Source of the DNA: UBA1359 sp035411265
GTDB taxonomy: Bacteria > Patescibacteriota > Patescibacteriia > Patescibacteriales > Patescibacteriaceae
NCBI GenBank assembly: GCA_035411265.1
Contig: DAONSQ010000014.1
Location: forward strand, 1 to 13,662
Reading direction: 5' to 3'
Length of the DNA: 13,662 bases
A program made the position numbers and the translations under genes. The notes under the pieces were generated by a model. The model had not been told where the DNA came from, did no database searches, and worked only from the letters and a program-made list of their open reading frames with translations. Below, piece after piece: positions 6,296-13,623 of this stretch; within the stretch, counting starts at the first letter, position 1; the number at the start of each line of letters is the position of its first letter.

Positions 6296-8965
6296 ATGAC
6301 TACGACTAAAGAAAAATTAGCCATTATTGATGGTAACGCTGTTATTTATCGAGCTTTTTATGCTGTCCAATCCGAGCTGTCTTGTCAGGGGCAGCCGACC
6401 AATGCTGTTTACGGCTTTTTCAGTATTTTATTTAAGGTTATTAGTGAGCTAAAGCCTGATTATTTAATTGTGGCTCTAGATCGACCGGAACCGACTTTTC
6501 GCCATCAGTTGTCGGTTGAATATAAGGCTCAGAGAGTAAAGCAGCCTGATGAATTATATAGCCAAATACCAATCATCAAGCAATTGTTAGAAAAAATGGC
6601 AATTCCTGTTTTAGAAAAACCAGGTTATGAAGCCGATGATATTATTGGTACAGTGGTTAGTTCGATGCCGCAGTTAGATAATTATATTGTTACTGGCGAT
6701 AAGGATAGCTTCCAACTAATTAATGAGTCAACTCGAGTTTATTGGCTGCAGCAGGGCTTACAAAAAACTATTATTTTAGATGCAGCCGGAGTAGAAACGG
6801 TTCTTAATTTACGGCCGGATCAAGTAGTTGATTACAAAAGCTTGCGAGGTGATCCGAGTGATAATATTCCAGGAGTGCCAGGGATTGGTGATAAGACCGC
6901 AGTTGAGCTATTAAAAGCATTTGATCGACTTGATCAATTGCAAAAAGTCGTTAACGATAATTTGGAGGACGAGCGCTTAAAACCCCGTTGGCGTAAACTA
7001 ATTGCTGAAAACCAGGCTAGCTTAGATTTAAGCCAAAAATTAGCACAAATAGATTGCGCTGTGCCGCTAGAGTTTTCTTTAGATCAAGCTAGAGTGGTTG
7101 ATTTCAGTCAACCAGCGATTAAAGAGGCTTTTTTAGAATGGGAACTCAGGAGTCTTGTTCCGCGGCTAGAGAAATTGCGACCAGTTGATAACATTGTTAA
7201 AGAAGAGATAAAAAGCAGTTATAATTTAAAGGCAGTAGAGATTAATAATGGCGAAGAAGCAAGACGAGCAGCTGCTGATTTTAGTGTGGTTGATGAAATT
7301 GCCATTTTACCAATAAATGAAGATAAACGAACTATTGGCTTGGTCTTGGCTAATCAGCAGCAAGCGATAAGGCTAATTTTTAATCGGCAAATTCAACAAG
7401 GCTTGTTTGGTTTAGAACAGGCTGATAATAACAATCTGATTGAACCATGGCGTGAAATACTGGCCAATCGTCAAATAAAAAAAGTTACTTTTCAGGCTAA
7501 AGAAATTATTAAATTATTAGCTAAATATAAAATTAAACTTGAAGGTTTATCAGGTGATATTTTGTTGGCTGATTATTTAATTAATCCTGGTGGACGACAG
7601 AGTAGTTTAGCTGAAATTGCTGAAAAGAATGGTTTCAGCATGATTAATAAAAAAGGTGAAATTGATTGGAGAACAGAAATTAGTCAGATTATTGAGATTC
7701 ATAATTTTTTAATTAAAAAATTAACGGAAAACGAATTATTAAAAATTTATTATCAAGTGGAATTACCCCTGATTGCTGTATTAGCTAAAATGGAAAGCGT
7801 TGGCGTTAAAATTGATCAGCTGTTTTTGGGTGATTTAGCCAAAGATTGGCAAAGTGAATTAGATCAATTAACCGTTAAAATCTATACTCAAGCGGGTGAG
7901 GAATTTAATATCAATTCACCTAAGCAGCTGCAAGTTATTTTATTTGAAAAGCTGGGTTTAAAAGCTAAAGGTTTAAGTAAAACTAAAAGCGGATTATCAA
8001 CCGATGCGGCTAATTTACAAAAATTAAACAAAGAACATCCAATAATTTCTTTGCTATTAGAATATCGTGAGGTGGCTAAGCTTTTAAATACCTACGCTTT
8101 AGCTTTGCCGCGTTTAGCTGATAGCCGCGATAGCCGTCTAAGGGCAACTTTTCATCAAGCCGTTACTGCTACTGGCCGCCTATCATCGAGTGATCCTAAT
8201 TTACAAAATATTCCCACTCGTACCGAAATGGGTAAGAAATTACGGCAAGCTTTTGTTGCTGAAAATGGCTATCAACTGCTTAGTTTTGATTATTCGCAAA
8301 TTGAATTAAGAATCATGGCTAGTCTGGCCAATGAGGAAAGCATGGTGGCTGATTTTTTAGCTGGTCTAGATATTCACTTAGCAACAGCGGCTAAAATTAA
8401 TAAATTGTCTGTAGAACAGGTGACTAAAGATCAGCGGCGAGCAGCTAAGGCGGTTAATTTTGGCATTTTATATGGCCAAGGACCGCACGGACTAGCTGAA
8501 GCAACCGGACTCAGTTATGGTGAAGCTAAAAATTTTATTGAACAGTATTTTGCTGTTTATCCGAAAATTAGCCGCTACATCGAAAGCTTAATTAAAGAGG
8601 CTCGCGAAAATGGTTATGCTACAACAGTTTGGGGGCGACGACGTTATCTGCCAGATTTAGAAAACCTTAATCCGAGTCTACAACGAGCAGCCGAGAGAAT
8701 GGCGGTTAATTTGCCGATTCAAGGCACAGCCGCTGATATTATGAAGGCGGCCATGATTAGAGTTAATAATTGGCTGAATCAAAATTTTTCAAGCGATGAA
8801 GTGCGCATGATTTTACAGATTCACGATGAAATTATTATTGAAGCCAAAATAGAATTAATTGAAAAAATAAAAAATGAAATACCCAACTTAATGACTGAAG
8901 TTATCGATCTAGCAGTCCCTTTGGCTGTTAGTAACGATAGCGGTCAGAATTGGGCTGAATTATAA
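6296..8965 (+). CDS. polA: DNA polymerase I
   Basis: This is a full-length Pol I of 889 residues, acting in primer removal, gap filling and repair. The N-terminal 5'-3' exonuclease (about 1-295) shows LAIIDGNAVIYRAFYA, an ALDRPEPTFRH segment, GYEADD, VTGDKDSFQL and RGDPSDNIPGVPGIGDKTA, with metal-binding Asp residues present. The middle domain (about 310-490) occupies the 3'-5' exonuclease position but lacks the DxE and other DEDD acidic residues, so proofreading is probably lost. The polymerase domain (about 490-889) has motif A with D665 (DYSQIELR), motif B with K718, F722 and Y726 (KAVNFGILYG), and motif C HDE (843-845). Phe at 722 is the residue linked to dideoxynucleotide discrimination in the family. 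murD starts 4 nt after the stop, making a polA-murD operon. The upstream strong terminator and a -10 next to the ATG suggest independent transcription. Confidence 0.97.
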   Translation: MTTTKEKLAIIDGNAVIYRAFYAVQSELSCQGQPTNAVYGFFSILFKVISELKPDYLIVALDRPEPTFRHQLSVEYKAQRVKQPDELYSQIPIIKQLLEKMAIPVLEKPGYEADDIIGTVVSSMPQLDNYIVTGDKDSFQLINESTRVYWLQQGLQKTIILDAAGVETVLNLRPDQVVDYKSLRGDPSDNIPGVPGIGDKTAVELLKAFDRLDQLQKVVNDNLEDERLKPRWRKLIAENQASLDLSQKLAQIDCAVPLEFSLDQARVVDFSQPAIKEAFLEWELRSLVPRLEKLRPVDNIVKEEIKSSYNLKAVEINNGEEARRAAADFSVVDEIAILPINEDKRTIGLVLANQQQAIRLIFNRQIQQGLFGLEQADNNNLIEPWREILANRQIKKVTFQAKEIIKLLAKYKIKLEGLSGDILLADYLINPGGRQSSLAEIAEKNGFSMINKKGEIDWRTEISQIIEIHNFLIKKLTENELLKIYYQVELPLIAVLAKMESVGVKIDQLFLGDLAKDWQSELDQLTVKIYTQAGEEFNINSPKQLQVILFEKLGLKAKGLSKTKSGLSTDAANLQKLNKEHPIISLLLEYREVAKLLNTYALALPRLADSRDSRLRATFHQAVTATGRLSSSDPNLQNIPTRTEMGKKLRQAFVAENGYQLLSFDYSQIELRIMASLANEESMVADFLAGLDIHLATAAKINKLSVEQVTKDQRRAAKAVNFGILYGQGPHGLAEATGLSYGEAKNFIEQYFAVYPKISRYIESLIKEARENGYATTVWGRRRYLPDLENLNPSLQRAAERMAVNLPIQGTAADIMKAAMIRVNNWLNQNFSSDEVRMILQIHDEIIIEAKIELIEKIKNEIPNLMTEVIDLAVPLAVSNDSGQNWAEL

Positions 8966-8969
8966 AAAT

Positions 8970-10295
8970 ATGATTAATTTTGATAAGTATCTAAATAAAA
9001 CTATTGCCGTTTTAGGTATTGGCGCTGAAAATGAAGCTCTCTTAGAATGGTTGAATCGTCAAAAAATTGCTCTAGAAATCATTATTTATGATCGTCGATC
9101 GACCGAGCAATTGACTGACAAAATAGCTAAAATAAATTCTTTAGCTGGCCAGTTGAAAATCACATGGCGGACTGGTGATAAATCTAAGGAAACCATGAGT
9201 GCTTGTGATTATTTATGGCGTTCACCAGGTTGGCCAATTTTTTGTCCGCAAGTTCAGGCGGCTCTTCAATCTGGCTGTCAGCTGGATAGTCCGATGAATT
9301 TGTTTTTTGAAGCTTGCCCAACAACAAAGATTATCGGTGTTACTGGTTCTAAAGGCAAAGGAACAACCAGCAGTTTGATTTATAGTATGATTGATCAGTC
9401 TGGTTGGCCAGTTTTTTTGGGTGGTAATATTGGCATTGCTCCTTTTGCTTTTATTGATTCGCTAAATGAAAATAGCTGGGTGGTTTTAGAATTGTCGAGT
9501 TTCCAATTAGAGGATTTACGTTACAGCCCTCAGGTTGCGGTGGTAACCAATCTTTATGAAGAGCATCTAGCACCAGCTGATCCGCTTAATCCTAATTATC
9601 ATCAGACTAAAGAAGATTATTGGCGAGCCAAGCAAAATCTTTTTATCAACCAGACAGATAAAGACTATTTGATTATCAATCAGAAACTAGAAAATCAATT
9701 AGACATTAATCAAATTAAAGGCCAAGTTAGATATTTTAATCGATCAAGTTGGCCAACAGCTTTAGTTGGTGAGCACAATAAAGAAAATATCGCTGCTGCT
9801 CAGATTGTGGCCGAAGTTATCGGTTTGCCGGAAGAACAAGCCAAACAAGCGGTGAGTGAATTCAAAGGCTTGGAACATCGTTTAGAATTTGTGGCTGAAA
9901 AAGGCGGTGTCCGTTATTATGATGATAGTTTTGCCACCAATCCGATTGCCACGGAAATAGCTTTAAAGTCATTTGATAGGCCGATAATCCTATTTTTAGG
10001 TGGAGCTGATAAAGGTAATGATTTTAAGCCATTGGCTAAATTAATTGCGGCGCGGCCAGTTAAGGGTATTATTTTGTTTGATGGCCAAGCTTCGCCAAGA
10101 ATTAAAGCTGATTTAATTGAAGCTGGTTATCCGGAAAATAAAATAATTCCAGCCGATAGTATGGCTTCAGCAATGGCCAGCGCTAAACAAAAAGCCGTCG
10201 AAGGGGATATTGTCCTTTTATCGACGGCTTGTGCTAGCTTTGGAATTTTTAATAATTACAAAGAAAGAGGTAATCTTTTTAAGCAAGCGGTTTAG
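8970..10295 (+). CDS. murD: UDP-N-acetylmuramoyl-L-alanine--D-glutamate ligase
   Basis: MurD adds D-glutamate to UDP-MurNAc-L-Ala in the cytoplasmic stage of peptidoglycan synthesis. The 441-residue length is normal. Domain 1 has a Rossmann-like start (IAVLGIGAENEALLEWL) and SPGWP. Domain 2 has the ATP loop GVTGSKGKGTTS (123-134), GGNIG, ELSSFQL, NLYEEHL (E198 and H199 in place of the usual DH) and the likely carbamoylated lysine K221 (RAKQNLF). GEHNKENIAAA and HRLEF (303-307) lead into domain 3, which carries LGGADKGNDF and the terminal ACASFGIFNNYKERGNLF. The DSKATN motif is DSFATNP here (F321), which replaces a lysine conserved in E. coli-type MurD. MurC, MurE or MurF are less likely given length and C-terminal motif. 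It follows polA by 4 nt, and its 3' end overlaps convergent ftsH by 17 bp. Confidence 0.9.
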   Translation: MINFDKYLNKTIAVLGIGAENEALLEWLNRQKIALEIIIYDRRSTEQLTDKIAKINSLAGQLKITWRTGDKSKETMSACDYLWRSPGWPIFCPQVQAALQSGCQLDSPMNLFFEACPTTKIIGVTGSKGKGTTSSLIYSMIDQSGWPVFLGGNIGIAPFAFIDSLNENSWVVLELSSFQLEDLRYSPQVAVVTNLYEEHLAPADPLNPNYHQTKEDYWRAKQNLFINQTDKDYLIINQKLENQLDINQIKGQVRYFNRSSWPTALVGEHNKENIAAAQIVAEVIGLPEEQAKQAVSEFKGLEHRLEFVAEKGGVRYYDDSFATNPIATEIALKSFDRPIILFLGGADKGNDFKPLAKLIAARPVKGIILFDGQASPRIKADLIEAGYPENKIIPADSMASAMASAKQKAVEGDIVLLSTACASFGIFNNYKERGNLFKQAV

Positions 10296-12102
10296 GACCG
10301 ACTAATTGTTCAAAAGCTTCTTTTTCAATTGTTTCCTCGGTTAATAATTTGCGGCTGATAGCTTCTAATTGATCTTTGTGGCTAGTGATGACTTTTTCCG
10401 CTAGAGCTTTGCCTTGGCTAATAAAATTATTAATTTCTTCATCAATCATTTCAGCAACCTTTTCGCTATAATCACGTTGTTCATGAATTTCTCGGCCTAA
10501 GAAAATCATTTCTTCTTTTTCGCCGAAAGTTCGTGGACCCATTTTATCACTCATGCCAAAGTCAGTAACTAAGCGGCGGGCAAGTTGAGTTGCGCGACGC
10601 AAATCAGAAGTGGCACCAGTAGTAACTTCACCATAAATATTTTGTTCAGTCAGATAACCACCTAAAAGGACAGCAATCTCTTCAATAAATTCTTGTTTAG
10701 CCTGCATGTGCTTATCGCGATCAGGTAATTTTAAAGTATAGCCACCAGCTCGTCCACGAGAAATAATTGATATTTTATGAACTGGATCAGCATGAGGCAG
10801 AAAGTGGGCCACTAGGGCGTGACCGGCTTCATGATAAGCAGTTATTTCTTTTTCTTTGTCATTTAAAATACGACTGCGACGTTCTGGGCCTAGCAAGACT
10901 TTCTCAATACTCATGAGCATGTCTTCGTTATCAATAATTTTTTTATTTTTCGTGGCTGCTAAAATAGCGGCTTCATTTAAAACATTAGCTAAATCAGCTC
11001 CGCTAAAACCTGGTGTTCTTTGAGCAACTAATTTTAGATTGGCATCCTTAGCTAATGGTTTATTGCTGGCGTGAATTTTTAAGATAGCTTCACGATCTTT
11101 AAGGTCTGGTTCGTCTAGAGCAACTTGACGATCAAAACGGCCTGGCCGTAAAAGGGCTGGATCTAAAACATCGGGACGATTGGTGGCGGCCATAACAATA
11201 ATGTTAGTGCCAACTTCAAAACCATCCATTTCAACTAAGATTTGATTAAGAGTCTGTTCGCGTTCATCGTGAGAGCCGCCTAGACCGGCGCCGCGGCGAC
11301 GGCCGACAGCATCGATTTCGTCAATAAAAATAATACAGGGGGCGCTTTTTTTGGCTTTTTTAAAAAGATCACGCACGCGGGAAGCGCCAACACCAACAAA
11401 CATTTCGACGAATTCAGAACCGGATAAGCTAAAGAAAGGGACATTGGCTTCGCCAGCAACTGCTCTAGCTAAAAGGGTTTTACCGGTTCCAGGACTACCG
11501 AGCAGTAAAACACCTTTTGGTATTTTAGCGCCTAAATCAGTGAATTTTTTCGGTTGGCGTAAAAATTGAACAACTTCTTTTAATTCTTCTTTAGCCTCTT
11601 TTACACCGGCGACATCGCGGAAAGTAATTTTGTTTTTACGGCGATCAATTTCCTGGGCAGTAGTTTGGCCAAAGCTGATAGCGCGGTTATTGGCTCCCTG
11701 AGCTGAACGCATAATAAAATAAAAGAGAACAATACAAATTAGGATTGGCAGAACAAAAGGCAGGATAATGGAAAAGAGAATGTTGTTAGAGAAATCAGGT
11801 TTAACTTCAATATTGACGGCGGCCATTTTAGCAGTTTCAACATTGAAGTTGCGCAATAGTTGGCTTAAACTTTCGCCGGATTCTTTAGTGGCTTTTTGTT
11901 CGCGGCCATCTTTAAGACGAATAGCTAAGCTGTCGCCATCAACGGAAATTGAGGAAACTTGGCTATTATTAACTTCTTGGACCAGGCTTTCTAGACCGAT
12001 TTTTTCAATTTTAGCTGATTTATTATGATATAAGCTAAAAAGATAGCTGATTGATAAAAAAATAACTAAAACGAGAAAAAAGTTTTTCAGTAAATTTTTC
12101 AT
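10279..12102 (-). CDS. ftsH: ATP-dependent zinc metalloprotease FtsH
   Basis: FtsH is a membrane-bound AAA+ protease that removes misassembled membrane proteins and regulatory proteins, working as a hexamer. The 607-residue product has a first membrane helix (about 6-24), a small extracytoplasmic domain and a second helix (about 107-130). The AAA domain carries GSPGTGKT (202-209, Walker A), IIFIDEID (Walker B) and a second region of homology with TNRPDVLDPALLRPGRFDRQ. The protease domain has HEAGH (424-428, zinc ligands) and the third-ligand segment TTGATSDLRRAT. I chose the ATG at 12102, which starts MKNLLKNFF. The reading frame stays open for 78 more codons, but these are a Lys/Leu-rich shadow of the S1 gene tail. 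The stop lies inside the murD 3' end. A -10 candidate lies just upstream; readthrough from the S1 gene is also possible. Confidence 0.97.
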   Translation of the reverse strand: MKNLLKNFFLVLVIFLSISYLFSLYHNKSAKIEKIGLESLVQEVNNSQVSSISVDGDSLAIRLKDGREQKATKESGESLSQLLRNFNVETAKMAAVNIEVKPDFSNNILFSIILPFVLPILICIVLFYFIMRSAQGANNRAISFGQTTAQEIDRRKNKITFRDVAGVKEAKEELKEVVQFLRQPKKFTDLGAKIPKGVLLLGSPGTGKTLLARAVAGEANVPFFSLSGSEFVEMFVGVGASRVRDLFKKAKKSAPCIIFIDEIDAVGRRRGAGLGGSHDEREQTLNQILVEMDGFEVGTNIIVMAATNRPDVLDPALLRPGRFDRQVALDEPDLKDREAILKIHASNKPLAKDANLKLVAQRTPGFSGADLANVLNEAAILAATKNKKIIDNEDMLMSIEKVLLGPERRSRILNDKEKEITAYHEAGHALVAHFLPHADPVHKISIISRGRAGGYTLKLPDRDKHMQAKQEFIEEIAVLLGGYLTEQNIYGEVTTGATSDLRRATQLARRLVTDFGMSDKMGPRTFGEKEEMIFLGREIHEQRDYSEKVAEMIDEEINNFISQGKALAEKVITSHKDQLEAISRKLLTEETIEKEAFEQLVGPKPLA

Positions 12103-12126
12103 AAGGAAATAATATTTAGTTATTTT

Positions 12127-12132
12127 AGTATA
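12127..12132 (-). promoter_or_regulatory. Candidate -10 element for ftsH
   Basis: On the minus strand, TATACT (12132 to 12127, five of six matches) lies in the 70-nt gap between the S1 gene and ftsH. It would give a leader of roughly 18 nt. No acceptable -35 is seen at 16-18 nt spacing, and no clear terminator separates the two genes, so co-transcription with the S1 gene is an equal alternative. Confidence 0.3.
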
Positions 12133-12172
12133 GCCTAATAATTGTGGTTTTATTATTAAAAGAAAGTAATCT

Positions 12173-13438
12173 TTATTCAGTAACTGATTCTTCTTCAGTT
12201 TTAACTGCTTTTTTAGCAGTCTTTTTTGGTTTAGCTTCAGTGGTTTCAGCTTCTTCTTTTTCAGCAGTAGCTTCTTTTTTAGCAGTCTTTTTTGGTTTAG
12301 CTTCAGTTTCAGCAGCTTCTTCTTTGGCTTCACCATCTTTTTCTTTCTTAGCTTTCTTAATAATGTTAGCTAAGCCCAAGCGATGATTTTCTGGCTCTAA
12401 AGAAATAATGGTAAATTCAGCACGAGTATTAGGAGCATAAGCATCAGTAATCTTCTGGCCAGCAGCTAAAGATAATTGGCTGATGTGAGCTAGCCCGTGG
12501 ATGTCATTATCTAATTCGATAAAGAGACCGAATGGATTAACTTTGAGAATCAAGCCAGTAACCTTTTGATTAACAGCATATTTCTTGGCAACATTCTTCC
12601 AAGGATCATCAATCAATTTCTTGGCGGATAAGAAAATCTTGGAACCGTCAATGGAAATGATTTCAGCTTTAATAACATCGCCAATCTTGTAAAGTTCATT
12701 AATATCATCAATTCTTTGCCAAGCTAATTCGCTGATGTGGATTAAGCCTTCTAGATTGTTGTCGAAATTGATGAATAAGCCAAAGCCGGTGATAGCAGTA
12801 ATACTGCCTTCGACAACGCTACCAACTTGATAGCGGGAAATAATATCTTTCTGTTTATCTTGCCAGGCATCTTTTTCGCTGACAATTAATTTCTTGTCAT
12901 CTTCATCTAAGGTTATGACGCGGACTTCCATTTCAGTGTTGATCAAGGTCTTTAATTTTTCTAAGATCTTGGTTTTGTCACCACCGCTAACGCGAGGATA
13001 ATTTTCTGGAGCCAATTGAGAAACTGGCAAGAAACCAGTAACTTGGCCATGAACAACAATTAAACCGCCTTTATTAGCATCAAGAACTTTGACTTTAATA
13101 TTTTCTTTCTTAGCAAAGGCATCTTGTAGATTTTGCCAAGCTTTTTGTTCGCCAGCATGACGGAAAGAAAGTTCTAAGTCGCCATTTTCGTTATCAGTGT
13201 CGATAACAGTAGCTTCAATTTCGGAACCAGCTGGTAATTTGGCATATTCGCTAGCGTCGAAATAAAGTTCGCGACCGCGGATAATACCAGTCATAACGCC
13301 GCCAATATCCAATTTAACTTCAGATTTGGAAGCGGTAATAATTTTACCAGTGATAGTGTCGCCAACTTGAGGGATGGCAAAACCGTCTTTTTCTAATAAC
13401 TTAGCAAATTCGCTAAGATTTTTGTCTTCTTGATTCAT
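12173..13438 (-). CDS. rpsA: Ribosomal protein S1 (four S1 domains)
   Basis: This is an S1-domain RNA-binding protein, best called ribosomal protein bS1, which recruits mRNA to the 30S subunit. The 421 residues contain four S1 OB-fold repeats: about 24-95 (VGDTITGKI...), 109-188 (more divergent, GFLPVSQL), 204-274 (GSVVEGSITAITGFGLFI, GLIHISELAW) and 288-362 (QKVTGLILKVNPFGLFIEL, GLAHISQL). The C-terminal tail (363-421) is low-complexity Lys/Glu/Ala with an internal 22-residue duplication. E. coli S1 has six domains; four is usual in several other phyla. I chose the ATG at 13438 (MNQEDKNLSEF). An in-frame ATG at 13522 would read 28 residues through a hairpin-rich leader and is rejected. No Shine-Dalgarno sequence precedes the ATG. 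The structured leader suggests autoregulation. Confidence 0.9.
   Translation of the reverse strand: MNQEDKNLSEFAKLLEKDGFAIPQVGDTITGKIITASKSEVKLDIGGVMTGIIRGRELYFDASEYAKLPAGSEIEATVIDTDNENGDLELSFRHAGEQKAWQNLQDAFAKKENIKVKVLDANKGGLIVVHGQVTGFLPVSQLAPENYPRVSGGDKTKILEKLKTLINTEMEVRVITLDEDDKKLIVSEKDAWQDKQKDIISRYQVGSVVEGSITAITGFGLFINFDNNLEGLIHISELAWQRIDDINELYKIGDVIKAEIISIDGSKIFLSAKKLIDDPWKNVAKKYAVNQKVTGLILKVNPFGLFIELDNDIHGLAHISQLSLAAGQKITDAYAPNTRAEFTIISLEPENHRLGLANIIKKAKKEKDGEAKEEAAETEAKPKKTAKKEATAEKEEAETTEAKPKKTAKKAVKTEEESVTE
12208..12307 (-). repeat. 34-bp direct repeat, 66-bp period, in S1 gene tail
   Basis: The bases 12208-12241 recur exactly at 12274-12307, an offset of 66 bp (22 codons). In the protein this repeats TEAKPKKTAKK at residues 378-388 and 400-410. 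The repeat keeps the reading frame and is AT-rich, consistent with a recent tandem duplication of a disordered Lys/Glu/Ala segment. Confidence 0.9.
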
Positions 13439-13549
13439 AAAAAAATAACTAGGCAAAACACCTAGTTTAATAATTAACTTCCAAATAAAGATTTCTCCCT
13501 TTACTTGGAGCCTTCTGGACACCTGTTACCAGAAGTTCGTTATAGGTGT
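13439..13549 (-). promoter_or_regulatory. Structured 5' leader of the S1 gene, putative autoregulatory RNA
   Basis: Read on the minus strand, the leader forms three consecutive hairpins before the ATG at 13438. P1 is CTTCTGG (13535-13529) with CCAGAAG (13518-13512), 7 bp and a 10-nt loop. P2 is TCCAAGTAAAG (13509-13499) with CTTTATTTGGA (13490-13480), 11 bp with one G-U wobble and loop GGAGAAAT. P3 is AACTAGG (13467-13461) with CCTAGTT (13453-13447), followed by A and seven T running directly into the ATG. The G-U pair would be an A-C mismatch on the plus strand, which favours a minus-strand RNA. ACACCTA at the predicted 5' end (13549-13543) can pair with TAGGTGT in P3 (13464-13458). Three hairpins without a Shine-Dalgarno sequence resemble the known gammaproteobacterial rpsA leader. 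Function is inference. Confidence 0.55.
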
Positions 13550-13555
13550 GTAAGT

Positions 13556-13584
13556 ATATTAGGCTATCTTTAGAAAAAAATCAA
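13556..13584 (-). promoter_or_regulatory. Candidate sigma70-type promoter of the S1 gene
   Basis: On the minus strand, TTGATT (13584-13579, four of six matches) and TAATAT (13561-13556, four of six) are 17 nt apart. An overlapping TATACT (13558-13553) matches five of six but has a 20-nt spacer. Either would start transcription near 13546-13549, at the ACACCTA element of the leader. Confidence 0.45.
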
Positions 13585-13623
13585 GCCCTTAATTGAAGGG
13601 GGTATATTTATTTACTTTTTGGC

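Noticed and set aside
12103..12336. N-terminal extension of the ftsH reading frame by 78 Lys/Leu-rich residues
   Set aside because: It overlaps the S1 gene tail in another frame and mirrors its Lys/Glu/Ala repeats. The conserved FtsH start (a membrane helix right after MKNLLKNFF) lies at 12102.
12144..12386. Plus-strand open frame of 80 codons antisense to the S1 gene tail
   Set aside because: Its Ser/Ala/Phe-rich repeats are the complement of the Lys/Glu/Ala repeats of the real gene. No promoter or start signal supports it.
13439..13522. N-terminal extension of the S1 reading frame from an upstream ATG at 13522
   Set aside because: The 28 extra residues run through the hairpin leader and resemble no S1 protein; the ATG at 13438 gives a normal start.
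13512..13549. Possible tRNA or other known structured RNA upstream of the S1 gene
   Set aside because: The hairpin with a nearby GTTCG looked like a T arm, but no acceptor stem, anticodon arm or CCA end can be formed.
13586..13600. Hairpin CCCTT/AAGGG followed on the minus strand by a T tract
   Set aside because: The stem is only 5 bp and the T tract begins several bases away. It overlaps the -35 candidate of the S1 gene and could be chance in AT-rich DNA, so I do not call it a terminator.
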